Positions 31,190 to 44,170 are shown, counted from the first letter of the stretch. The stretch: 64,000 nt of DNA from Parelaphostrongylus tenuis (GCA_019055375.1 JAHQIW010007345.1:62001-126000), one strand, 5' to 3'. The notes: generated by a model from the letters alone, not told the origin. Numbers and translations: made by a program.

Positions 31190-31975
31190 TTTTGTGCTTG
31201 ATGTAATTGGAATCTAAGTTTCGTAATTTTTTCTAATGAAGTGGTGAAGATGTTTAGTTGAATAAGTTGCGGACAACCTGATCTTTCCAGGCTCTGAAGA
31301 AGGCGAAACCGCTAAAACGTTAGCTGTTTGGACATATGATATTATAAAAACTTCGTGTTTGGTGCAGTAAGGAAAACAAAGATTAAGGAAGAAGAGATTC
31401 ACATTTCGCAATCCTTGTCATGATCGTACAACACGGTTACAAGAGCTAGTGTAATTGCTGCAAGAGCTTTACCGATCTCTAGAGCGACGTAAATTAGAAG
31501 AACTCCTGAAACAACATAATTCTTTGTGTTAACACTTTTCTTTGCATTCATAAATTTGTCTGTACATCAAAAAAACTATATGATATTCAGATTCAAGTCC
31601 TACGAAATGTTTAAATCCATTGCCCTGACCTAGACTTGGTGTTCGAGCATGAAGTATAGAGACGGATAGACTGAGCACTTCAACGAAGCAGAACACAGCA
31701 AATGGATAGAAAGTCACCGAATTGATCATAAAGACGACCAGTAATACCGATATCATCACCAGAACGTCGAGTGACTGTTAACAGATGTATCCAAAAAAAT
31801 ATCGCTTATGAATATGATTAAACTAGCAGAGACTGAAATTAGTTAGAGATCACTACTATCTTAAATGGATTAACTCAAAAGGTTTCGTATTATTTTCGTA
31901 TTAGGTGGAAACAGAAGTTCCCATATAAGCTTGATAGGCAAGTTTGAGCAAAGCGAGGCTACCGCAACTCAAAGC
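31190..31975. other. Non-coding stretch
   Basis: Short open frames on the minus strand only (31214-31411, 31529-31759), with no splice support and no recognised motif. Confidence 0.3.
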
Positions 31976-31977
31976 AG

Positions 31978-32110
31978 AGAGCCTCGGTGGTGCAGTGCAT
32001 AGCAAGTGAGCCGGGAAAGAGTATTTGCGCGTTCAAAGCCACCTCAGCTCTCAAGTTCGCCTCGCAGTTCAGGATTCTCTTGGTTGGTGTGGCACATCGT
32101 ACCTTATCGT
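31978..32110 (+). mobile_element. tRNA-like SINE fragment, family 3
   Basis: GAGCCTCGGTGGTGCAGTGC resembles a tRNA A-box region. GCGCGTTCAAAGCCACCTC resembles a B-box region about 50 bases later. A second copy at 55738-55850 shares GCAAGTG.GCC and GTTCAAAGCCA.CTCAGCT. The pair defines a further low-copy family. Confidence 0.55.
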
Positions 32111-34005
32111 GAGAAATGAATAGGCAGTATTTAAAAATCAGAGTATAAAACAGTTCTGTCTTATTAAGTTTTTCGAACATTACAAGAGAACTCGTTTTAA
32201 ATTATAACACATTAAATGCCCATTCAGTGTTTATCTTATTTCGAATCATATTTCACACTTAATTTCCTTCGACACCTTGCACCTTTCCTTTAGGCCCCGA
32301 GTTTGAAAAAATCAAAGAATATTAATAGAAGATGGATACAAGAGAAAGACGCAAGATCGTTGAATCGCAAAATCATGTGAGTACCAGCAAAATTCTATTC
32401 TACTGTTATTTAATTTGCGAGCAAGGCCCCTATCACCGAAATGTCGAAGGCCGCCTCAAGGACTTCCTTACATCGTCGCCCATTTGGTAGCTATAGACTA
32501 CTTTGCTGTCAGAATAGCAATTGTTTGCTCTTGTTTACGCTTCCTTAACCTTTTGCGGACGGCATCGCCAGTGACGCGCGATTCTCGTTCTTCAACAAGA
32601 TTATTTTCTTTGTTTCGGGAAAGACTTTAGGCTATTACAGGATGCTACAAAGATCTTCTGGAAACCAAGCAAATTATCGGAATCCCCGAGACAAAAGCTT
32701 TCACACGATTATTTACATTCTAGATATTAAGTTTTGCTTAGCGAAAAAAGATCTCTAAAAATTTGAGGGTCAAAATGACTCTCATCGTCCGCAAAGGGTT
32801 AAAATGTCGACTTTCTTCACAACATGCGATACTCTGTTCGAGGAAATTACAATTGTAGATCACAGTTGGACAGCCACGAGTCCTCCCAGTCATTCGGGGA
32901 TTTTGTAAATTTCTTTTAAATAGAAAAGAAAAGTACAAAATGCGTGAGTGTTCATAGTGGATCGTCATATGCACCTTTCCTATAACACTGCAAGCTTCAT
33001 TTCTTTAGTTTGGACTGTTTTGAGCTTAAAACTTAATAAAATGAAACACTGACGTAAGCGATTTCCTATCCGTTAACATATTTCTTTGATATGTGCAGTG
33101 TTAAAGCACGATTGGACGGTCATTTCAATTTCGCTCACTAAAACTGCTATTTTCGCCGTTCTCTCTTTTTCCCCTTCTTTCCGTCCTGGAAAGTGAATAA
33201 TATAACACTGTTTCGAAAAACCAACGGGCTTCACCTTTCTTAGGACTCACGCGAAATATAAGAAATTGACTTGAGTCCACCCAGATATCGTGATCGAATC
33301 GCACCCTCCCTCTGAATTGGCGAATTACGTCAGAAGATAAAGAAGTATCAGGTTTTAAGATTTACATATAAGTAATCTACAGGAGAACCTCTGTAAGCTT
33401 GACCCTTTTAACCCTCGACAGATGCTTTTACAACATTTTAAGGGCTCGAGATTTCTTCGACATTTCGATGATTTGTGGGCGCTTTTAAACGGAATAACAC
33501 ATAGGAGGTGCGTTTTCAAGCTTTCGATATTCGACAGTGATTAACACCAGTGTTACGATATTTTTCTGTCTCTGAGACAAAGTAGGCATGTGATTTGATC
33601 AAGTGCGCAGACTCGACATGTACTGCTCGAAAAATTAATCGCTTATCTTTAGGAAAGCAAAAATATTGCCAAAAAAATTCTCCACCGCTCTATTATATGA
33701 GAAAGGAAGAAAATTTCCTAGATTTTATCAAAAATATTTGCAATTCTCGCTTGTTCTACTGAATTGATTGTAAGGAGTGGAATGGGACTAGCGAACTCCA
33801 AAGATATTCTATTCGAAAGAAGAATGAAGAAAATGGTTGAATTTTCAATCAGATTTGCATAATGAAGATTTTATAATGAATACAATTGAAAATATCGTAG
33901 AGAAAGTGATCATCCTCAAATTTACATGAGATTTCTACTTGATTTTCGGTTCATTTCTGAAATTTCAACCCTTTCGAGAAGGCAGTTGTCCATCTTAAGA
34001 CAGCG
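32111..34005. other. Non-coding stretch
   Basis: No supported exon. AT-rich tracts dominate. A phrase and its reverse complement (CCTTTTGCGGAC near 32551 and GTCCGCAAAGGG near 32789) may be chance. Confidence 0.35.
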
Positions 34006-34009
34006 TTTG

Positions 34010-34345
34010 GTGGCTTTTTTCTTGTGGGACAGAGAATTTTCGCTAGACTTTCATTAGTCATTCAAAAGAGCGAAAAACTAAGATCGTGATAATGAGCATG
34101 AAAGGCTTCCTAAGTGTTATAACAGAGGAAATAAATTATGTTTAGCCTTTGTGATGCATAAGGTATTCTGCCCTCCTGTTGACTTGGTTTCTAGCAGGAC
34201 AAAACACTTTCACTAAACTTTCATTAGTCACTAGATAGCTCGAAGGACTGCACTTTTGATTTTGAGCATGCTTCGTGGAAAGGTCTCTTCACTGTGCTGT
34301 AGCAACAAGGAGAAAATTATGTTTCACATTTGATGTCATAGATCT
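34010..34345 (+). repeat. Diverged tandem duplication, about 170-bp unit
   Basis: 34050-34145 and 34218-34325 share a series of phrases in the same order: CTTTCATTAGTCA, a GAGC-AAAAACT-like stretch, TTGAGCATG or ATGAGCATG, AAAGG, then AAAATTATGTTT or AAATTATGTTT. The units are old and differ by many substitutions and small indels. Confidence 0.6.
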
Positions 34346-34523
34346 CACAGTGGATTTATTGGTATATATACAGCAAAGTATGGTTTTTAGAAGCATTTCT
34401 TATCTTAAAAAAATGCTTTATCATTAGTCCAGTATATCTATTCAACAATAACACAATCAACATCTTCGAACAATAACCCTAAAAAACAGTAACAATCAAC
34501 AATCAGGACCGCACAACAGCCTC

Positions 34524-34832
34524 TTATGCGAGAGTTGTATTGGAGGGATGCATTTCTTCTCCTGAACAAGGCCCTTGATTCGTCGATATATGCATCCTTT
34601 TGAGCTCTATATAAATCAAATGAGCGGCCCAGTTATATTTCAGACATGGTGATTGGATAACACTTATTTCAAGGTACAAGGAAACGAAGTTTTTCATCTC
34701 TTCAACGATTGTCTTTTCCACACACTTTTCTTCTACTTGTTCTAGATAGTTCTTTGCATCACAACCAACTTGAACATCTAATAGCCGCTCAGCAAGAGGC
34801 AGGGTTCTAAGAGCTGCACTTTCCCTGAGCAT
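34524..34832 (-). CDS. Unassigned 102-codon open frame
   Basis: The minus-strand frame begins MLRESAALRTLPLAERLLDV, continues with an acidic helix (CDAKNYLEQVEEKCVEKTIV) and ends in TAA. Codon choice and helical periodicity look like real coding sequence. A second minus frame at 34891-34998 (EILLDWLLASSDDEDVCDEA), bounded by an acceptor-like ACTAG and a GTAGTG donor, may be the preceding exon, though the phases do not join. Family unknown. Confidence 0.35.
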   Translation of the reverse strand: MLRESAALRTLPLAERLLDVQVGCDAKNYLEQVEEKCVEKTIVEEMKNFVSLYLEISVIQSPCLKYNWAAHLIYIELKRMHISTNQGPCSGEEMHPSNTTLA

Positions 34833-35081
34833 TTGCCCATTATCTTTTTCTCTTTCAAATCACATTGTTGTCTACCATCTGAGTCACTACCCCAGAGCCA
34901 TCATCTGTATTCAAAGCATTGTTTTCCATGCTGTTATCGGCTTCGTCACAAACATCCTCGTCGTCACTGCTTGCCAGCAACCAGTCGAGCAGAATTTCCT
35001 AGTTTTTGTCAAGAGAGATCACCCAGTAGATTTATTTTGGCATAATCTAACTAGGCGCATTGGCGATATGTGGTATCCAGA

Positions 35082-35285
35082 CTAAACTTTTGAGTGTTGA
35101 CTGCTGACGGAATCAATACCTTGTATCATGGATAGAGTGGTAGCAGAATAAGAGCCTCCGTAGGGTAGTATTAGCACTTCAAATATTTGACTTTGCTTGA
35201 ATGAAATCTTTGGTATGAGAGGACGAAGATATGCAATAGAAGCGGCTAGGACAACGAGGTTTCTGATAATGTACATACTGCTCAA
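35082..35285 (-). CDS. Possible first exon, unknown
   Basis: The minus frame starts MSSMYIIRNLVVLAASIAYL, a hydrophobic stretch that could be a signal peptide or anchor, and continues to ATACAAG|GTATTG, a plausible donor. No following exon was identified in phase. Confidence 0.22.
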   Translation of the reverse strand: MSSMYIIRNLVVLAASIAYLRPLIPKISFKQSQIFEVLILPYGGSYSATTLSMIQGIDSVSSQHSKV

Positions 35286-35520
35286 TAACGATAATAATGT
35301 ATAATAATGTACATAATGATTGTTCTACAATACGCGCACGCGTGGTCACACTAAAGTCATTTGAAGTGGTGGGAATTGAAAGAGATACTGGATATCATTT
35401 CGAAGCTTAGAAGATTTACGTCACAACATTCTTATCACAACTTATCACAACTAATTGAATGCTATGAGCAGTATGATTGGAAAGTGAACGACCGTTCTCT
35501 ATTCACACATTAGAATTATA

Positions 35521-35822
35521 AAAGGATAGAGGATAAAGCTCTTGGCGTTGATCAATCCCCAAAGGATGCGCCATGCATTTATCTTAATTCTTAACTTTGT
35601 TTGAGGTGACTGAATGCATACATGGCCTTTACAGTGACTCGCGGTGGCCTCCCGCTGTACCCAGTCAGTGCTGCTTATACTCCCAGACAAGTCTGAGCAG
35701 TCTGGTACCAATTTACCGACCGCTGAGGAATAGATGGTCTAGTAAGCTGCGAGCGCAAGATCGCACCACTGACCTCGTGTGCGACGTCGAGCACCTCTGA
35801 CTAATGCGGTACATGCGCTCCT
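35521..35822 (-). mobile_element. tRNA-derived SINE-like repeat, family 1
   Basis: A full-length minus-strand copy with all landmarks: GGATAAAGCTCTTGGCGTTG at one end, GCGGTGGCCTCCCGCTG in the middle, and a tRNA-like head near 35820. Confidence 0.8.
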
Positions 35823-36344
35823 ACTAGAATTATATATGTATGAAGAAAATGAGGAAGTATATAAAAGAACTCAAAAAAAAGAATATAAATAGGGAAAGAA
35901 AACGTGGAAATCTTTCCAAAATGCTTAAAAAACCTAATCGTCTACCGAAAATCACACACCGCTTCCGAATTGCAGTGCGTGCTGCAGTTTCTCCAAAGGG
36001 TTAAGTTATTGTAATTACATAAACACCGCGCGAAAGTGAAAGTGTCAGGAATTTTCTTTAAATTTTTTAACAAAGCAGATATGTATTCCACTCATCTATC
36101 TACTAACATACCTTGAATATTATTAGGAACGTCTTGAAGCCTCGCATCTCTTCTTTCTTGTCTCTACATTGATATCTGAAACAGTTATTTGATTTTTGTG
36201 ATAACATGACCTTCAAGAATATTACAGATAATACACAACATTTAAAAAAGTGGATAAAATGAAGAATATAACTAGAACAAACACCCGTATTTGACGTTCG
36301 GATTGTTAGAAAGAAATTAGCATATGAGATCTTCAGCTGAAATT

Positions 36345-36735
36345 CCTTTTATTTAACCGCTTCTGGTGGTGATTTGACGTTCCAAATATATCCACTGATG
36401 TAGAATGATGTGGGAAACTTTCGCTTCAGGAGGGACTAGAGCCCGCACCGCACAAAACGGTTAATTAAAAAAAATTCATTTGATCTTTAGTACTTAATAT
36501 CTGTCAGCGTGACTGGGTTCAATGGCGAAACCGACTACCCGGGCCAGGCCGTTGACGGCTGGCGGCTGACAGATAGATGCGCTGTGGCGTAGAAAGAGTG
36601 GTGTGCAAAATGGGCTTCAATAGTGTAACAGATAGAACACGCGCTCCCAGATAGAGTGAGGTGCGAGTTCTAGTTCCGCCTGATGCGAAAGTTTTGCTCA
36701 TCACTTTACATCAGTGGGCATATTCAAATCTTCAG
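36345..36735. repeat. Inverted tRNA-like repeat, family B, longest copy
   Basis: The left end (36395-36450: CACTGATGTAGAATGATGTG, then a degraded reversed B box) is mirrored at the right end (36665-36720: GTTCTAGTTCCGCCTGATGC, then ATCACTTTACATCAGTG). The interior has GACGGCTGGCGGCTGACAGA and GAAAGAGTGGTGTGCAAAAT as in the 21.9 kb copy. It shows the presumed complete order: arm, core, arm. Confidence 0.7.
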
Positions 36736-36739
36736 CTGA

Positions 36740-37975
36740 GCTTTCAAAACGGAATACTACAATTGAAAAAAAATTATAGAGTCTGTGACATAGTAAAGCC
36801 TAAATTCTAACTCTCTGCAAAAAATGTGCAAAAAAATTGCTGATCTTTGCAACTAGAAATGCCTTCAATAAACCATAGCACTGACGAAATCCAGATGATA
36901 GAAAACTAAGCGAAACTTAGATGAGTTGAATGCTTTCGAGTGATTGGGTGAAATTAGATGTAGAATATAGATGAAGCTACATACATTGACGTGTTTTCGC
37001 CATGATTAGAGGTGCCCCGCATTATACATAAGATTTTTTGGTTCGGTAGTTCACACTGGTTAAATAAGGCTCTCCAACGATCCAAACAGGTCGGCAAATT
37101 GTTATCAAGTTTATCTACGAGAACTAAACAGTGAACTAATATATTGGTAAAGGGACATCTTACAGGCTAATTTTGCTTTCAAGCATTCTTGCGATACTTG
37201 AAAAGTGAACTGCACGCTTTGGAAAAAATCTCTTTGGGTTCGATCGCATGGATTAGAGCGGTAAACTTCATCCTTCACTCTCAAAGAGCGAACAGGTGAA
37301 AGAGTAATTCGTGTAATCTAAGGAATACTCTTAGTGTTCTGAGCCGACAAACACTTTGGCGAATAGATATAAAAAGAAGGACTAAGATTGTAATCACCTT
37401 TGTGGTTGAGTGCACGTCACCTAGATAAGAATGGGTTTAGGTACTTGGTTTGGCCGAACGAGTTCTTTCTACTAAAGTCTTATACAGAATGATTAGAGAT
37501 GACCGAAATGAACGATAAACATCGAAAACAAAGTTTCTATGTTGTCAATCTTGAGATGTAACGCCAATATTTACTAAAGAGTAGAGAAAAGAAAAAATCG
37601 TTCAGCAACCGGTTCTTGTGAGATTGCCAGGGACGAGCGAAGGATTCGCTTTCGAAAGAAATACTGCTCAAGTAACATGTTGGTATCATCGTGCTCTCTT
37701 GGTGAGATAGTAAACAAATGAGCCATAAATTAAGACCCCAACTCAAACAAGAAGTCTTACTGGATAAGTAAAAAAGAACAGAACGAAACAGAACAATGCA
37801 TAAAATAGAATAAACGACGAAGATCTACATTGGAAAGAAAATAATCTAGAAAACTATGCTCTAGATGAGCTGATTCTTCCTCCTCCCCATTCTTCTCCCC
37901 TCCCCATGGCATGCAAACAAGGACAGACGAACTACAACATTGAAATCTTGGCATTAACGACGCTTTGTTGGGGGA
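36740..37975. other. Non-coding stretch
   Basis: No supported gene. Minus-strand open frames at 37537-37746 and 37757-37954 have no splice or motif support. Confidence 0.3.
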
Positions 37976-37977
37976 TA

Positions 37978-38025
37978 CTTAAGGCGCATCCCTCATAGAT
38001 TGATCAACGTCTATTGCTTCATTGC
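37978..38025 (+). repeat. Family 1 SINE tail fragment
   Basis: GGCGCATCCCTCATAGATTG, then ATCAACGTCT, matches the 3' part of family 1 (GCGCATCCCTCAGAGATTGA). The head is missing. Confidence 0.55.
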
Positions 38026-38544
38026 CTGCTATTTGTCCATTCATGCAAATCTTAAAGGTCGACTGAAGTGATAGGAATGGATAACAAGTAAGCCATGTGA
38101 GGAATAGTGTCGCTTGTTTTCACCGGGTGATTTGAAAGGAAAATCACGAGTTACCAGCTGTTTTAAGTGCGTAACTTTGCAGTTGACACTTGAATTCAAT
38201 TATAATCAAACGAGCAATTCAACAGAATGAGAAGCCAAGATATCGTACAGGCCACTATACAAGAAGAGTTATAGATGAATTTGAACCGCCTGAATGTTAG
38301 CAAAACAAGGCTAGGCTTTTCAGTGCTCCAGTTCCTCCTATAGTGTACTATCAACAAAACCAATTCGCCTAAAAACACGCATGGATGAGTTGCAGTAGGC
38401 GTTTCTAGGAGGCGCCAGGGAGTTTCCAATCTCCTGAAGTGACAACATAGTCAAATCCATCTTTCGGAAAAAACGTGGCGGCGATCAGTGTATTCTAGTA
38501 GAAAATGAAGGTACTGAGATGTTAACACTACTGCTTAATTTATA

Positions 38545-38680
38545 AAAGATTGAGCACTCGGTCATGATCAGTGTCTAAGCTATGCGCCACACACTGAATA
38601 CCACTTAGCAGCATGGAAATGAAACACTGCATATCCATCCTATCAAGTGACTCACGGTGGTCTACCAATCTACCATATCA
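38545..38680 (-). repeat. Degraded family 1 SINE fragment
   Basis: GAGCACTCGGTCATGATCAG, then ATGCGCCAC, and later ACTCACGGTGGTCTACC align with the tail and middle of family 1 in antisense. The tRNA-like head is absent. Confidence 0.45.
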
Positions 38681-38699
38681 CTTGTAAGTAAACAATAAG

Positions 38700-38956
38700 T
38701 AAAACAATTAAAATTGATATAACAAAGTAGAATAATAAAATGGGTGATAACTGTGAAATGTACAACTTATGAATATGTATATACAACGATATAAATTGTT
38801 ATTAATCCATTGTAATATAGTAATAATCATAATATCGTAACATAATGTATTCTAACAACAATACACTGAGTGTATATATAAAATAATGAGTATGTATGCA
38901 TATCATTCAATATATATATATGTATTATGTATATATATATATGTATACATATATAG
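38700..38956. repeat. AT-rich low-complexity tract
   Basis: Interrupted TA/TG dinucleotide runs around 38910-38955 (ATATATATATGTATTATG and similar) lie directly before a SINE copy. Confidence 0.7.
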
Positions 38957-39262
38957 GGTAAATTTTTCAGGCGTTGATCAATCTTTGAGAGCGCCGCCAT
39001 AGATTCGTCTTCAATTTTTGGCCCCGTTTGAGGTGACTGATGCATTTCTGGCTTTTACAATGACTCGTGGAGGCATACTAATATATCAAGTAAGTGTTCC
39101 TAACCTCAGAGAGAACTTTGGTAAACAATTCAGCGAGCCCGCAAAGAGTTCTATCCCCCTGAGGCTTAGTGAGCTTTGACCGCGGGATCGAACCACCGAC
39201 CATGGAGTGAACGACGACCAATGTCAAAGAGCACCTCTGATCACTGCACCACACGTGCTTCT
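38957..39262 (-). mobile_element. tRNA-derived SINE-like repeat, family 1, degraded
   Basis: Antisense copy with GCGTTGATCAATCTTTGAGA near the tail, GTTTGAGGTGACTGATGCAT in the body and GATCACTGCACCACACGTGC at the head. It is more diverged than the 5.8, 23.8 and 35.5 kb copies. Confidence 0.65.
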
Positions 39263-39264
39263 AA

Positions 39265-42200
39265 TACATTATAATAAGGATAAAGCTTTTAGTTATTATT
39301 GTTATATATTCTGAATATTCGCTAATTATTTTATATATTATGTTATATAAATGTATGTATATATATTATAACATAACTGGTCAGAAATGTGTGGTAAGGA
39401 CGGCAAACATGTTAATCATTATAACTATGGCTAGGACAGAATGAGTTTGCCGCATAATATGTATTTATGACATCCCATACAATTTCAAGTCAGATGTCAT
39501 ACAGAGAATTCTCTTTAATGCTTCCATTAAGTATATTTTGAATCTTAACGGTCGATGTCGACGACGATAATAGAAAAAGCCAAACGAAAAGTCATCGTGT
39601 GTTCAGAAGTAACAATGGCGACGCTGCGTTGCCAGGATTCAAACGCAGTCGAATATTTTTGAAGCAAAGTCTACGGTAGTTGATGACTTTCGTCATTTTG
39701 CTCTACTTTCTATAAGTTCCTCTTTTTGAAATCATATATTCAAGCACTTGGAAAATTTTTCATTTCAATATTGTACATATCAAATCGCTAAATTTCCCTA
39801 TCACTTTCATAAAAGTTCGCGCATGGAATCCCAAAAGGTCACAAAAGTTGTAAGCTAAAAATGAAGGAGATATGCAAAAAAGTCTAATTCAAGAATCTTA
39901 CAACTTCCTATCTGCGAAAGTCTCACCATAAACGAACCACAATATGCTAGAACAACTAGAGAGAATAGTTAGTTGTATGAAGTGGATGCTTGATGGAATA
40001 AATGAAAGTTTCGCACGAATCGTTTTTTAAGATAAGTTTATTTGTGAATGAGGAACAAAAGTCGTTAAAGTGTCTTTAAAAAGCGGTCGAGAACTGGGAC
40101 TGCAGCCGTTCGTCAAATAAACGTGATAAACGGGAGAGTGTTCAGTAGTGAACATAGATAGACACTTCATCATCCGTGGAACTCACAAAAATGTGTAATA
40201 GATATGGAAGTTCCAGTGACATCATGATGCCTCAGTGACTGTAAGAAACCATGAGAAGCTGCAACACAGATGTCAAATGAGAGCTTTACTTCACAAAATA
40301 AGGATCGAATGCTCAGAAGCTTCAGACAGAACACTGTTTAAAACATTCTTGCCCATGATACAGTTCAACAAAGTAGGCTTATTTTGAAAAGCTACAACTT
40401 CGCTTTACACTTTTGATATAATATTACAGTACTGAAAGAGCACGCGAAGGTTCTTCCATTTAGAAAATCACAGTTAAAAGACGGATTTAATGATTCATCT
40501 CCTGGTCAGTTAAGTTGGCAGTGGAATGAGTAGGAGTTATTTGAGTAACTTTAAAAGAACTGAAAGAAAGAAAGAACAAGAACGAGAAATAAATGAGTCG
40601 ACATGATCTGTAGGACATTTTCTTAGAAGTACTAATGCATTGAGATCCATGCGTGAAAGGTGTTCGAGTTCAGGGGCGCTCCAATTCTTCAATGTTCCTT
40701 CTGATGATCCCATCATTTTTTGCTTTGCTCCTCAGTTCATGAGGTGTGATTATCATACTGGCCAATCAATGCGATAAGAAAGGTCTGATCGAGAATGACA
40801 AGAATCGAGGAACGTGTCGTTTTACAATTCAAATTCAGGATCTTCGACCTTTTATGTCACGAATTGACCCTTAATAAAGATTGACAACTAGAAGAAAACA
40901 CGAAGTGAGTTTCAATCTAAGCTCTGCTATCGTAATCTCTTATAAAAAGGTCAAACATGCCTTGGTTAACTATTACAAATCAAACGCTGTGGGTTAACAT
41001 ATTCGAAGTGAATCTGATTTCTCAACGAGAGTAATTCGAGAAACTCTGGAGTTTTCCGACATGGAGACTTTTACAGTTTAGCAATAAAATTTCAGGTACT
41101 TTTCTTCTAGAATATCACTCCCATAATAGTTTTAGAAAAAGCAGTTTATGCAATAAATATTCAGAAATTTTAACAAAAGCTAGGCAGCAGCCAACATCCA
41201 TTGATGCGTGAGAAGGGCAGCCACAGCCCTTTGCTATTGTGACACGAAATCGCTTTACTGCCAACGACAGAAAGTCCGACGAGAAGAAAAACAGCAATAA
41301 AAACAAGCTACAAGCTTTTAAGCATTGGACTTGACATCAATTAGCAAGAAATCTTTCTCTTGAGAAAAAATTCCTTAATTCCGATGCTTTCAACTCCGTC
41401 GATAAAAGTCATATCTTGATTAAATACTCAAAAATCTTGAATGTCATTCCAATAGTAGAAAAGAATCGATTGTACGAGGTTCGTTTTGAGGAGAGATTTG
41501 TTTGTTTAAAGTTGCAAGGCCAAAATCCTGTCGCTCATGAATGCATTGAGCTCAATTCTCATTCGCAAACGTGGCAATCGATTGCGAATTTTTGGCCTAG
41601 AATTCAACGTTCAAAGTACAGAGGGATAACGATAGCAAAAAAATTGTGGAATAACTAGTATAATAATGAAAGAAAAGGTTCAAATATGACCTATGAAGTT
41701 AGAGAAATTTCCGAATGTATTTTGAGAAATTATGAACAATAAATGTCGTTCCACTTGCGTGACAAATGAGCCAATCATTTCAGTTCCGAAGTGTAAAGTA
41801 ATGAAGATGAAAAAAGTTACGGTATGAAGATTTTCAACAATCGTCAACTTTAGAATGCTAAACACTACGTTAATCGCCGCTCAATTAGCGTAGCACTTAT
41901 TAAGTCCACATAATCTTTTCAAAAAATTGCAGCCGCTTTCTTTTACTTCATTTTAGATAACACATGCTGCAAATTTTCAATCAAAAGATCACAGTGAATT
42001 GTAAGAGAAGAGAACATTACGGATTGGCGGCAATCAAGCAGCCCATGAGCTCGAAAACAAGGAGGTCGGCGGGCGCTAGTTTTAAATGAGGACTACAACC
42101 TGAGTGCAAGTGTGAAGCATCGGTTCATCGATAAATCAAAATGATGAACCGAACGTTCACAAAGACATACAGCAACGGATAGTGTAAATGAAAAAAAAAA

Positions 42201-43050
42201 CTGCGAAAGATTTATTTTAGCTCTTGAGAGAAAGGTCGAGAAGAAAATTCACGTGAAAACCGCGTTAGCAGCGCCGAAGAAGAGTGGTTGGGAAAAAACC
42301 ACGTTAAGAAAGCAAACTTCCACGATGATATGACTGCGGAAAATATGTAAGGATCTCTATCGCATGATAAATTTGAAGCCGATGCGATGCTTGGAAACAT
42401 TTGCACATTGCTGACAGCAGATATCCGTCATCTATGATGGTTTTTTGCGATAATGTGGAGAGAAAAATGTGACAGTAAGAGAGCGTCAGAATCTGAATGA
42501 ATCAAAGAACGACATCGTAAAAGTCTACAACGGTCATAGCAGTTTCCTTCGCATTATAATCTTACTGACTGTGATTGCGCAGAAAAAATACGTTTTATAA
42601 AAAGAGTAGGCGTTTCTATAAGGACAAATTCGGATCCTCGAGAGACAAGTATATAAAAAAAGAAGCAAACCGGTTATAGAGATTTCAAAATGTCTTGGTG
42701 AACGTCGTCATTCTGGATTCTCCCCTTTCTTTCTTCTTATGACGAACTGTGGAAACAGTCCTACCACTGTCTTGATGTCCTACCACACTTGATTGTCGAA
42801 TTCTTCAAAGAAGAAACTACGAAGATAAAGCAATCCACTACATTGAACAAAATATTTCATACTTATTCCTGAGCGAGGACAGTCTGATTAAAGTATCAGA
42901 AAGATTGTTTACTATAAAACAAAAAGGCCACCTCTTAACTCACTGCACCCTGTCACGAATACAAACAACAGCAACACCGAGTGACGTCGAACTTTGGATT
43001 AACTGTTTTTCATTACGAGACAACTGTTGAACACCGGCAACAAATCAATG
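39265..43050. other. Mostly non-coding stretch
   Basis: No supported gene. A plus frame at 41416-41658 (NRLYEVRFEERFVCLKLQGQ) has coding-like codons but no splice partners or known motif. Poly-A/T and AT-rich sequence prevails. Confidence 0.3.
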
Positions 43051-43053
43051 TAA

Positions 43054-43434
43054 TAAAGGATGATGTTTGCGGCGATGATGAATCCATGTAGGAATGATCC
43101 ATGCATTCGACTCCGTCTATATCATCGTAAAAGGTGACAGCATGCATATCTTATGTAACAACTTTCCCATGCATCTGGACAATGTTTTGGTCCTCCCAGG
43201 GAAGTTTGATAACACCTTGCCTCAGAGAGATTGAAAGCATGATAAGTTCAGAGAATAGGATCAAAGAAGCGATTGATTCGGTGTGTACTGCGGAACTCCA
43301 ATTACTTATTCTTCTAGAGAAACCCGGCACAAATTTCACGATATAGTGTGGTGCCTAGCTTACGTAAGAGGCGAGATCAAGCTAACAATCTCGTGTGTGC
43401 TGTAATAACATCTAATCATTGTACTACACTGCCC
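43054..43434 (-). mobile_element. tRNA-derived SINE-like repeat, family 1, old copy
   Basis: GGCGATGATGAATCC, CATGCATTCGACTCCG and a distant tRNA-like head (ATCATTGTACTACACTGCCC) keep the family order. It appears longer than other copies, so it probably carries an internal insertion around 43150-43350. Confidence 0.5.
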
Positions 43435-43825
43435 ATAATATAAAGTGTGAAAAAAATATACGCCGTGCGGCAAGCTTTCAAGATTCTATGAAAACTTGAA
43501 TATATGATAACTGTACATGACACTCATGAGCACAACGCTGCAGGTGTTTGGCATAATATCATTGAAGTCAATTGGTGCTTGACGTTGACTCATAGATGGC
43601 AGTATAGTTTAAGCATTATTGAAACGAGAGAACTATGAAAGCACAGAATATTTTTATTACGAAAAGAAAGCAGGTTTGATAAAAAGCTCGTATTTCTCCG
43701 AAAAAAAGTTTTGAGGATTTTACAAGAAATATTAGTGAAAGGGGGAACTGTGCACCAGCGCACAACAATCGCTAATAATCTTGTATCTCCGTTTTATTTA
43801 TCTGTCTTGCATCACTAGCCTTGAA

Positions 43826-44170
43826 ATCCACTTTGTGGATCCCAGTAGTTCTTACACGCGATTCGTTTCCCAGCATCCGCAACACATAAGGTTCTTCAAA
43901 CTTTTGGGTGTGGGTTCAACTTTTGCTTGTGGTTGCGTTTTTTATGAATGTCGTTGAATGCCGCCCAGATCTATGGAGACTATCCTTGGAGACCTTATAC
44001 AACCCGGCTAGGGCGTTTACACTTGAAATGCAGAGAACGATCCAAGTTTGACACCATTTTCTTGATTCTGGAAAAATGATATGCCTGGTGAGCCATGGAA
44101 AGGTCCAATTAGAGCTTGGGTAGATTACGAGCGCGACGAACAGCATCATTACCATGCTGTTACCTGCCCC
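43826..44170 (-). repeat. Degraded family 2 SINE-like fragment
   Basis: CACTTTGTGGATCCCAGTAG, then CGATTCGTTT, matches the reversed tail of family 2. GCGCGACGAACAGCATCATT near 44131 resembles its reversed head. The centre is unrelated or very diverged. A 107-codon minus frame (43916-44239) runs across it and is probably not a gene. Confidence 0.4.
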
